DNA from: Deltaproteobacteria bacterium
Lineage (GTDB): Bacteria > Desulfobacterota_C > Deferrisomatia > Deferrisomatales > JACRMM01
Assembly: GCA_016218905.1 (NCBI GenBank)
Contig: JACRCS010000697.1
Coordinates: 1-10,793, forward strand
Reading direction: 5' to 3'
DNA length: 10,793 nt
The notes under the pieces: model-generated
What the model was told of the DNA's origin: nothing
The model's input: the letters and a program-made list of their open reading frames with translations, nothing else
Databases searched by the model: none
Shown here: in pieces, positions 1 to 7,376 of the stretch
Layout: every line of letters begins with the position of its first letter
How positions within the stretch are numbered: the stretch's first letter is position 1
Made by a program: the position numbers and the translations under genes

Positions 1-601
1 CGTGGCCTTGCCTGCGCAGCCGCAAGACCCCACCCGTAGTGTACCCTCCGGTCACCGCCATGTCGCCCCGAAGGAGTGCCTTGTAGTCATACTCGTACGG
101 GACTTCCCGAATTCTCCGCGCATCCAGGCCGAGGCGCTTCATGATGACCTGGAAGCGAACCCGGTCGTCGCGACCCGGGAACGAGATCGTCCTGCCGAGA
201 AAGTCCCGCGGCGTCTCGATGCCTGAGCTCGCCAGCGTGACGAACACGGACGGGTTCTTGCGGAAGATCGCGGCCAGAGCAATGACGTCGCTGCCCCGGC
301 TGCGGGCCACGAGGATGTCTTCGGGTGCCGAGATGCCGAACTGGGCCTCGCCCTTGGCCACGCGGCCGAGGATGTCGATCTGGGGTCCGCCGGGCACAAG
401 GTCGACCGCCAGCCCCTCGGCTGCGTAGTATCCGCGGTCAGCGGCCAGGTAGAAGCCGGCGAACTGGGCCTGGTGATACCACTTGAGCTGCACCGTGACC
501 GGTACCAGGGGTGCGGGCCCCGGCGCCCGGGAGCACCCGGCCGCCAGCACCGCGGTCAGGGCGAGCAGCGCCCCGGCCCGCCGCCGCACCCGTCCGTTCA
601 T
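1..601 (-). CDS. NMT1/THI5-like substrate-binding lipoprotein, or sensor part of a kinase (partial, C-terminus off the left edge)
   Basis: An open frame of 200 codons runs from the ATG at 601 to the window edge without a stop. The start gives a short Arg-rich N-terminus, a hydrophobic stretch (residues 11-22, ALLALTAVLAAG) and Cys23, a plausible lipobox (AAGC) for an envelope-anchored lipoprotein. The mature part opens with VTVQLKWYHQAQFAGFYLAA and then DRGYYAAEGLAVDL, the hallmark start of the NMT1/THI5-like (SsuA/ThiY-type) periplasmic binding domain; the later QFGISAPEDILVARS stretch also fits. The gene overlaps the upstream response regulator stop by 4 bp (ATGA, 598-601), so the two are almost certainly co-translated. 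The family is known both as ABC-transporter binding proteins and as the sensory domain of PAS/histidine kinases. Coupling to a response regulator favours a sensor role, but the rest of the gene is outside the window. Family call is firm; role is inferred. Confidence 0.85.
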   Translation of the reverse strand, partial: MNGRVRRRAGALLALTAVLAAGCSRAPGPAPLVPVTVQLKWYHQAQFAGFYLAADRGYYAAEGLAVDLVPGGPQIDILGRVAKGEAQFGISAPEDILVARSRGSDVIALAAIFRKNPSVFVTLASSGIETPRDFLGRTISFPGRDDRVRFQVIMKRLGLDARRIREVPYEYDYKALLRGDMAVTGGYTTGGVLRLRRQGH

Positions 602-1257
602 CCGGCGTCCCCTTTCTTCCCCACCTTGCCGGCCGGGAGTCCGATCGCGCCGAGCAGGTCCCGGACCCGCCGCAAGACCGGAGTCACGTGCTGCTGCCGA
701 GCATATGCGTCGAGGCACGCACGGTGTCCCGCTTTCACGTTCGGCGTGCCGACGCCACCACGGGGACCGGCGCCCCCGCTTCCCAACTGGCCGGCAGACA
801 GGAGCCGCTCCAGGAGCTCGTCCCTCCACTGCTGGTCGCGCAGCGCTTCGCGGTGCTCGAGCCCGGCGGCCACTGCCTCCTCCAAGGCGGAGCGGTCGAA
901 GGGCTTCGCGAGGAAGCGAAACACCTCCCCCCGCCGCGTAGCCTCCTCGGCGATCCTCGTGTCGCCGGCACCCGTGAAGAGGATGCGGACGACCTGGGGG
1001 TGATCCCGCCGGGCGCGCTCGAGCAGGTCGGCGCCGGTCATGCCCGGCATGCAGTGGTCGGTCAGGAGGAGATCCACGGGTTCGACCGCCAGAAAGGCGA
1101 GGGCCTCGTGGCCCGTGCCCGCGGTGAGAACCCGCAGGTCGAGCCCGGTCAGGTGCGCGGCGCAGACCAGCCCGATGCCGGGCTCGTCGTCGACGACCAG
1201 CACCGTGGGCGGGGTGCCGCAGGGCTCCGGCCTGTGCGAGGGGGTTGAAGGTTTCAT
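598..1257 (-). CDS. Response regulator, REC domain plus uncharacterised C-terminal tail
   Basis: 219 residues from the ATG at 1257. The frame continues upstream for 42 codons, but that extension is low-complexity Arg/Pro-rich, so MKPSTP is preferred; no strong ribosome binding site precedes it. A receiver domain fills residues ~18-135: acidic pair D23/D24 in VLVVDDEP, phosphoacceptor D67 in LLLTDHCMPGMTG, switch Thr95 in ILFTGAGD and Lys118 in FRFLAKPFD. The FRFLAKPF signature resembles receivers of the RpfG/HD-GYP or kinase-associated type rather than OmpR or NarL types. Residues ~140-219 match no output domain I recognise: there is no helix-turn-helix, HD-GYP or GGDEF, and the segment has a Gly-rich linker (159-170) and a basic C-terminus. 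It overlaps the downstream binding-protein gene by 4 bp, so that protein (or the kinase it may be part of) is its likely partner. Confidence 0.88.
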   Translation of the reverse strand: MKPSTPSHRPEPCGTPPTVLVVDDEPGIGLVCAAHLTGLDLRVLTAGTGHEALAFLAVEPVDLLLTDHCMPGMTGADLLERARRDHPQVVRILFTGAGDTRIAEEATRRGEVFRFLAKPFDRSALEEAVAAGLEHREALRDQQWRDELLERLLSAGQLGSGGAGPRGGVGTPNVKAGHRACLDAYARQQHVTPVLRRVRDLLGAIGLPAGKVGKKGDAG

Positions 1258-1499
1258 GTCATCGTCGAAGTCTCTGAGCGGAGCGTCGCACCGGGGGTTT
1301 CGGGGCGCTGCAAGCGAACGGGCAGCCCTGAAGCACGGATCGGCCGGTGGGACGCGCTCCTTGAGCCGCCGTTTCGCGCGCAACGATTGCAGCTACACGT
1401 CGAGCCAAGAGGTGGGTGATCCCCTGGCCGCGAAGGGCCTTGCCCGTCCGAGCATTTCGTATTACGGTTTGGCGATCCATACCGAAGAGAGCAAGAAAC
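1258..1499. other. Divergent intergenic region between the response regulator and vapB
   Basis: This 242-bp gap must carry the promoter of the leftward regulator/binding-protein pair and that of the rightward vapBC pair. I see no convincing -35/-10 pair on either strand. A 9-bp perfect palindrome (cgtattacg, 1458-1466) lies 34 bp upstream of the vapB start, in a locally AT-richer patch. VapB-type antitoxins usually repress their own promoter through such short dyads, so this is a candidate operator. That role is inference only. Confidence 0.4.
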
Positions 1500-1709
1500 A
1501 TGCACACCGCAACCTTGACGTCGAAGTTCCAGCTCTGCATCCCCAAGGCCATCCGCGAGCGCCTGGGACTCAAGGCGGGGCAGCAGTTCGTCTTCGTCAC
1601 CAGCGGCGAGACGATCCGCCTCGTGCCGCGGCGAAGCATCGAGGAGCTCCGCGGCCTTCTCCGGGGCGCCGATCCGGAGCCGGTCCGCGACCGAGGAGAC
1701 AGGACGTGA
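1500..1709 (+). CDS. vapB: VapB-type antitoxin, AbrB/MazE-fold
   Basis: 69 residues from the ATG at 1500, preceded by a purine-rich GAAGAGAG. The N-terminal half (residues 4-43) is a swapped-hairpin AbrB domain: TLTSKFQLCIPKAIRERLGL followed by KAGQQFVF. These proteins dimerise and bind DNA upstream of their own operon. The C-terminal part (SIEELRGLLRGADPEPVRDR) looks like the extended arm that VapB antitoxins thread into the active-site groove of a PIN toxin. The stop overlaps the toxin start by 4 bp (GTGA, 1706-1709), the usual arrangement for linking antitoxin and toxin synthesis. The frame is open 28 codons upstream, but that part has no family similarity. It is likely to neutralise the PIN RNase encoded immediately downstream and to autoregulate. 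Confidence 0.9.
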   Translation: MHTATLTSKFQLCIPKAIRERLGLKAGQQFVFVTSGETIRLVPRRSIEELRGLLRGADPEPVRDRGDRT

Positions 1710-2083
1710 GCGCCCTGGTCGACACCTGCGGCTGGATCGAGTGGCTGACCGACGGCACGCTGGCCGAGGAGTTCTCACGCTACCTGCTCGAGCCGGCTGC
1801 CGTCGTGGTTCCCACCCTCGTCCAGTACGAGCTCCACCGTTGGGTCTGCCGCGAGAGGGACGAGGCAACCGCCGTCGAGGTGATCGGCGTGACCGAGCAG
1901 GGCCTCGTGGTCCCCCTCGACACCTCCCTGGCCCTGTTCGCGTCGGAGCTCGCCGCGGGCCACAACCTCGCCATGGCCGACGCGGTAGTCTACGCCACCG
2001 CCCTGCAGGCGGGCCACGAGCTCGTCACCTGCGATGCCCATTTCGCGTCCCTTCCCGGCGTGACGTACCTGCCCAAGAACTGA
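1706..2083 (+). CDS. vapC: VapC-type PIN-domain RNase toxin
   Basis: 125 residues from a GTG at 1706 that overlaps the antitoxin stop; AGGAG lies about 9 bases upstream. The length is normal for a single PIN domain. The four acidic metal-binding positions of the family are present: D6 in ALVDTCGWIEW, E42 in LVQYELHRW, D92 in AMADAVVYATA and D110 in LVTCDAHF. PIN toxins are Mg-dependent endoribonucleases, often cutting tRNA or rRNA; the target here cannot be read from the sequence. With all catalytic acids present and the antitoxin intact, the module looks functional. Its 3' end lies against a truncated receiver-gene fragment on the opposite strand (2087-2181), suggesting the cassette arrived by insertion or rearrangement. 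Confidence 0.92.
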   Translation: MSALVDTCGWIEWLTDGTLAEEFSRYLLEPAAVVVPTLVQYELHRWVCRERDEATAVEVIGVTEQGLVVPLDTSLALFASELAAGHNLAMADAVVYATALQAGHELVTCDAHFASLPGVTYLPKN

Positions 2084-2086
2084 CGC

Positions 2087-2181
2087 GAGGCGCGAGAGGG
2101 CTCGCACCCGTGCTTCTCCGAGAGAGGGCAAATGAGCTTCCTGTTGTCGGAGTTGTCCTCGATCGCCGGCACCCGGACCAT
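2087..2181 (-). pseudogene. Probable 5' remnant of a receiver-domain (response regulator) gene
   Basis: Reading leftward from an ATG at 2181, the first ~31 codons give MVRVPAIEDNSDNRKLICPL followed by SEKHGCEPSRAS. This closely follows the start of many receiver domains (hydrophobic strand, then (I/V)EDN-DN-KLI--L-EKHG-E---AS), including the acidic pair E8/D9. The ATG is preceded by a strong GGAGGAGGG ribosome binding site about 5-13 bases upstream, as expected for a real former gene. The similarity stops where the opposite-strand vapC gene ends; further left, the frame is only antisense to vapC. Part of the first strand (PA where two aliphatic residues are expected) and the helix (CPLS) look decayed. 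The match is short, so coincidence is possible. It runs in the same direction as the signalling genes on both sides. Confidence 0.5.
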
Positions 2182-2443
2182 GGCCGCCCTCCTCCGGGGG
2201 ATCGTGCCTCCTTTCGACCTTGTACGCCGACTCGAGCCTTCGCCACAACACCCGCCGCCCCTTCAGAAGCGGCCTTGGCCGCGAACCGTGTCGTTGTCTC
2301 CGGTGCCATGCCGGTGGGCCGCGGGCGAGCCCGCCCCTCCCTCGGGTTGGCAGGAGAAGGGTTCGGCGTCCCGTGCCGCTTCGCCGCCGGTGACGGCCCT
2401 CGCCCGAAGGCCGAGGTAGGAGCCGGGGACCCGCTGCGGTAGA
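2182..2443. other. Intergenic region, no recognisable gene
   Basis: About 260 bp between the receiver remnant and the MNT remnant. Open frames occur on both strands, but none has a family signature or convincing composition. Short self-complementary elements are present: gcggccttggccgc (2269-2282) and gcgggcgagcccgc (2321-2334). Neither has a following T-run, so neither is called a terminator. The 3' end of a former kinase or other gene could be hidden here beyond recognition. Confidence 0.4.
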
Positions 2444-2445
2444 AT
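2440..2445 (+). promoter_or_regulatory. Possible -10 element for a leaderless MNT transcript
   Basis: TAGAAT lies 7 bases upstream of the ATG at 2453, where transcription starting at the usual distance would begin at or next to the start codon. No Shine-Dalgarno sequence is visible before 2453, which suits a leaderless mRNA. No good -35 hexamer is visible 16-18 bp further upstream, so this is a weak call. Confidence 0.3.
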
Positions 2446-2883
2446 GACCCCCATGGACTTCGTCGGCGTCTTGGACAAGATCGCGGAGCGGTATGGGCTC
2501 ATCGCCGTGTATGCGTTCGGCAGCCGCGCCGCCGAGGTGGTCCGGCGCGCCCGGGGGCGAGAGGGGGCTCCGGAGGCTCCCGGCTCGGACGTGGACCTGG
2601 GAGTTCAACCGAGGAAGGACCGGCGGCTCACCGGCCGCGAAAAGGTCGGCCTGACCCTGGAGCTCGAGGCCCTGCTGGGCTCGCACGGCGATCGGGTGGA
2701 CCTGGTGGTGCTCTCCGAGGCCCCCCCTTTCTGGCCGTGGACATCGTGCGAGGCGAGCTGATCGCCCGCACGGACCCGGACGAACAAGCCCGTTTCGAGC
2801 TCCACGTGCTCCGCCGCGCCGGCGACCTCGTCGGCTTCGAGCAGGAACGGGTCCGAGCGGTGCTCGAAGAGGGTGCCTCGTGA
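2444..2883 (+). pseudogene. mntA: MNT-type nucleotidyltransferase (antitoxin of a HEPN/MNT pair), frameshifted
   Basis: The start is ATG 2444 (MTPMDF) or, more likely, ATG 2453 (MDFVGV). Numbered from 2453, the minimal nucleotidyltransferase signature is complete: GSR at 23-25 within YAFGSRAAE, the paired aspartates D46/D48 in GSDVDLGV, and third Asp83 in RVDLVVLSE. The GSR-to-DVD spacing is longer than usual because of an Arg/Gly/Pro-rich insert (residues ~31-44). Reading breaks in a run of seven C at 2721-2727: the intact frame ends at 2761, but adding one base restores FLAVDIVRGELIARTD and a full C-terminus ending EEGAS at the TGA 2881-2883. The restored length, about 143 residues, is normal for MntA. 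MntA proteins AMPylate and silence a HEPN RNase encoded next door; the HEPN remnant starts in a 4-bp overlap (2880-2883). A sequencing error in the homopolymer cannot be excluded. Confidence 0.82.
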
Positions 2884-3075
2884 CCCCCTCGATGCTCCGG
2901 GCCCCCGTGATCGCCGAGCGGGCGGCGTGGGTCCGGCAGATGCTCCAGGGGGTTCGCTCCCTTCCCCTGGGTTCCCTGGACACCTTCTGTTCCGACCCCC
3001 GGAACCCGGAACCCGGCGGCTGCGGAGTCGTACCTCCGGCGAGCCCTCGAGGCCCTCCTGGACCTGGGAAGGCAC
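2880..3075 (+). pseudogene. hepT: HEPN (DUF86/HepT-like) RNase toxin, frameshifted and truncated
   Basis: A GTG at 2880 overlaps the restored MNT stop (GTGA). The first ~42 residues (RAPVIAERAAWVRQMLQGVR, then SLPLGSLDTFCSDPRN) match the N-terminal helices of DUF86/HepT proteins. The frame is then lost; from 3016 in the +1 frame it continues AAAESYLRRALEALLDLGRH, the conserved core helix of the family. A 7-bp tandem duplication (cccggaa at 2998-3004 and 3005-3011) accounts exactly for the shift: removing one copy gives DPRNPAAAESYL in one frame. Similarity ends at 3075, about half way through the usual ~140 residues, 18 bp before the end of the convergent hybrid-kinase gene. The C-terminal half, which carries the catalytic RX4-6H motif, is absent, so no active toxin is expected. 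Confidence 0.8.
2998..3016. repeat. 7-bp tandem duplication inside the HEPN remnant
   Basis: The sequence reads cccggaa, cccggaa, cccgg: two full copies and a partial third. Deleting one unit re-joins the two HEPN reading frames without changing any conserved residue, so this repeat is the frameshift lesion, probably from replication slippage. Confidence 0.75.
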
Positions 3076-3092
3076 AAGACTCCCCTCCACGC

Positions 3093-5003
<1,911 letters not shown>

Positions 5004-5077
5004 GGCGGCCTCGCTCCCTGATTCATCGATCGTCCCCCCTTGTCTCGGCTTCCGGGCTGTAGCCAGGCATTTGCCCC

Positions 5078-5527
5078 TCACTTCAGCGGCTGGTTCACCA
5101 GGAGCCAGTAGAGCCCCAGGCTGCTCATCGCGTCGAAGAAGGCGTCGAAGTCCACCGGCTTCACCACGTAGCTGTTCGCGCCCAGGGCGTAGGCCGCCTG
5201 GACGTCCGGGTCCTCCCGCGACGAGGTCACGACCACGACCGGGATCGAGCGCGTGCGCTCATCGGACTTGATCGCCTGGAGCACCTCGAGGCCGCTCACC
5301 TTCGGCAGTTTCAGGTCCAGCAGGATCACCCGCGGCGGCCTCCGCGGGTCGCGGCCCGCATAGGCGCCGCGGCCGAAGACGAACTCCAGGGCCTGGGCGC
5401 CGTCCTCGACCAGGTGGAGCGGGTTGGCGAGGTTTCGCTTGCGGATCGCCCGCACGGTCAGCTCCGCGTCTCGAGGGTTGTCCTCCACGAGCAGGATGTC
5501 GACGATATCGGTCGCCGAAAGCTCCAT
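5078..5527 (-). CDS. Single-domain response regulator, Rcp1-like
   Basis: 149 residues from ATG 5527; AGAGAGGTG sits at the right distance upstream. The upstream open frame is only the shadow of the kinase gene. It is a stand-alone receiver of the phytochrome-regulator (Rcp1) type: acidic residues E15/D16 in [10 protein letters not shown], phosphoacceptor D71 in [13 protein letters not shown], switch T101 in [10 protein letters not shown] and K123 in [10 protein letters not shown]. It ends in the characteristic C-terminal helix [14 protein letters not shown]; the longer loop before D71 ([14 protein letters not shown]) is also typical. Such proteins have no output domain and usually serve kinases of the '[12 protein letters not shown]' group. 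That kinase type is encoded immediately upstream (stop 5541, 13-bp gap), so the two very probably form a pair. Confidence 0.94.
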   Translation of the reverse strand: MELSATDIVDILLVEDNPRDAELTVRAIRKRNLANPLHLVEDGAQALEFVFGRGAYAGRDPRRPPRVILLDLKLPKVSGLEVLQAIKSDERTRSIPVVVVTSSREDPDVQAAYALGANSYVVKPVDFDAFFDAMSSLGLYWLLVNQPLK

Positions 5528-5540
5528 GATCGCACCTCTC

Positions 5541-7376
5541 TCATCCAGAACGGCCGAGGCCGCCGAGCGGCCCCCCCGCGGTCCCCGAGGCCGAGGCCCT
5601 CGGCAGCGCGAATCCCACCTTCGCCCCCCGGCCGGGCTCTCCCTCGGCCCACACGCGCCCCCCGTGGCGGTGGACGATGCGCTGGACGATGGCCAGGCCC
5701 ACCCCGGTCCCCTCGAACTCTTCGGCCCGGTGCAGGCGCTGGAACACGCCAAAGAGCTTGGCCACGTACTTCCTATCGAAGCCCGCGCCGTTGTCGCGGA
5801 TCCAGTAGGCGACCTCGGTCTCCGACTCGTCGGCGCGAGCTTCGATCCGAGCCCTCTCGACCTTGGAGGAGAACTTCACGGCGTTGCCCACCAGGTTCAT
5901 CCAGACCTGACGGAGGAGCGTGGGGTCGCCCATGGCGCGCGGCAGAGGCTGGACCTCGAAGTCGATACGCTCCCGCTCGAACGAGGTCGTGAGCTCGAAG
6001 AAGACCGACCGCACGAGGGTGGCCATGTCCACGGGCGCGGGTTGAAGAGCCACCCGTCCGACCCGCGAGAAGGCCAGCAGGTCGTCGATGAGCCGGCCCA
6101 TGTCGCGGGCGCTCTCGCTGATGACCGTGCACACACGCTTTCCCTCCGCGTCGAGAGACGCCGCATGGTCTTCGAGCAGGATGCGGCTGTAGCCGTCCAC
6201 GGCCCGGAGCGGCGCGCGAAGGTCGTGGGACACCGAGTAGGCGAAGGCCTCCAGCTCCTTGTTCGCGGCCTCGAGTTGGGCCGTGCGCTCCGCGACCCGG
6301 TGCTCGAGCGTCTCGTTGAGCCGCCGGACCTCGTCCTCGGCCCGCACGCGGTCGGTCACGTCGGCGAACACTGCGGCAAACCGCCCCGGCGCCGAACGAT
6401 ACGCGGTCACTTGATAATCACGGCCCAGGGACTCGGCTCGGTGCTCGAAGCGAGCCGTTTCACCGGTGGTCACGACGCGGCCGTACGTCTCGACCCAGTG
6501 GGGGTCGAGGCCCGGAAGCACCTCGGAGACGGTGCGTCCCAGGGTGGTCTCGACGGCGAGCCCCGTGAGGCGCTCGAAGGCCGGGTTGGCCTGAAGGAAG
6601 CGGTAGTCCACGGGGCGACCGGCGCCGTCGAAGAGCATCTCGTGGACCGCCATTCCATCGGGCAGGCTCTGAAAGAGTCTCTCGTAGCTCTGCTCCGCGC
6701 GCCGTCGGGCCTCGTGGGCCCGCTCCCGCTCCCGCACCTCCTCCTCGAGGCCCTGCCGCAGCCGGTCGAAGTAGAGCAGCAGGATGCCCACAGCCGCCGA
6801 GAGGAAGAGCACCGATGCGGCCAGGAAGCCCCAGGGCGCGAACCACGCCAGCGGCCGCAAGAAGGGATAGTCCGCCTTGTGGATTCCCCAGAGGATCAAC
6901 GAGTACCCGGAGACGTTCTTGCCCGCGCCGGGGGCCGGCGCCCGGCGGAGCACGAGCACGCCGGCCCAGGCGAAGCCCAGCCCCACGAAGGCTGAAACCG
7001 GGAGGTCGGCCCACAAGAACGGGACCCGCACCGCCTCGGCCGCCACGGCCCAGGCGGCGGCGAGCCAGGCCCCGCGGGTCCACCCGCGGCCCGCCGGCCT
7101 CCCCCCCAACGCTGCAGCCCCGTGCACGGCCAACACCGCTCCGGCCACCGAAACCGCCTGCTGGGCGGCGGTCATCCAGCCGGGGACGAGGCCGAGGACC
7201 AGTGCCAGGTGGATCACGAACCGCACGGAGTAGATGCCCCAGGCCGCGCCCCAGAGCGCCAGGAACGGGTCTCGGTTCCGGGAGACGTAGAGGTGCAGGT
7301 AGAGCGCCGAGGCGAGCAGGGCCGCGGCGGTCGCCGCGACGAGCGCGGGGACGAGCCATGCGGGCCCCGGGCTCAC
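5541..7376 (-). CDS. Membrane-bound sensor histidine kinase, polytopic N-terminus-PAS-HisKA-HATPase
   Basis: 611 residues from a GTG at 7376 that overlaps the upstream hybrid-kinase stop (GTGA, 7373-7376); GGGGGAGGG precedes it. The nearby ATG at 7359 is out of frame. Residues ~6-203 hold six or seven hydrophobic segments (about 6-29, 37-64, 68-90, 102-120, 124-144, possibly 156-170, and 181-203), with a conserved-looking [14 protein letters not shown] before the last. A coiled-coil linker (204-232) leads to a PAS domain (~235-345, ending [13 protein letters not shown]), a second coiled coil (346-376), then HisKA with H384 in [12 protein letters not shown]. The HATPase has the N-box N494/N498 in [16 protein letters not shown] (528-533), LFGVFQRLH and the GTGVGLAI lid (556-563). 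This core is the bacteriophytochrome-like type that partners Rcp1-like receivers, one of which follows 13 bp downstream. The signal sensed by the membrane domain is unknown. Confidence 0.93.
   Translation of the reverse strand: MSPGPAWLVPALVAATAAALLASALYLHLYVSRNRDPFLALWGAAWGIYSVRFVIHLALVLGLVPGWMTAAQQAVSVAGAVLAVHGAAALGGRPAGRGWTRGAWLAAAWAVAAEAVRVPFLWADLPVSAFVGLGFAWAGVLVLRRAPAPGAGKNVSGYSLILWGIHKADYPFLRPLAWFAPWGFLAASVLFLSAAVGILLLYFDRLRQGLEEEVRERERAHEARRRAEQSYERLFQSLPDGMAVHEMLFDGAGRPVDYRFLQANPAFERLTGLAVETTLGRTVSEVLPGLDPHWVETYGRVVTTGETARFEHRAESLGRDYQVTAYRSAPGRFAAVFADVTDRVRAEDEVRRLNETLEHRVAERTAQLEAANKELEAFAYSVSHDLRAPLRAVDGYSRILLEDHAASLDAEGKRVCTVISESARDMGRLIDDLLAFSRVGRVALQPAPVDMATLVRSVFFELTTSFERERIDFEVQPLPRAMGDPTLLRQVWMNLVGNAVKFSSKVERARIEARADESETEVAYWIRDNGAGFDRKYVAKLFGVFQRLHRAEEFEGTGVGLAIVQRIVHRHGGRVWAEGEPGRGAKVGFALPRASASGTAGGPLGGLGRSG

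Noticed and set aside
511..1248. 245-residue plus-strand open frame
   Set aside because: Antisense to the response regulator and the binding-protein gene, both of which have clear domain motifs on the minus strand.
2132..2419. 95-residue plus-strand open frame in the gap after vapC
   Set aside because: Pro/Ser/Arg-rich, no ribosome binding site and no similarity; partly antisense to the receiver remnant.
1775..2983. 402-residue minus-strand open frame
   Set aside because: It crosses vapC, the intergenic gap and the MNT gene on the opposite strand without any family similarity, and is Arg/Gly-rich throughout.
5424..6995. 523-residue plus-strand open frame
   Set aside because: It is antisense to the membrane kinase and Rcp1-like genes, with composition typical of frames opposite high-GC3 coding DNA, and has no domain signature. 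The minus-strand frames carry all the kinase motifs.
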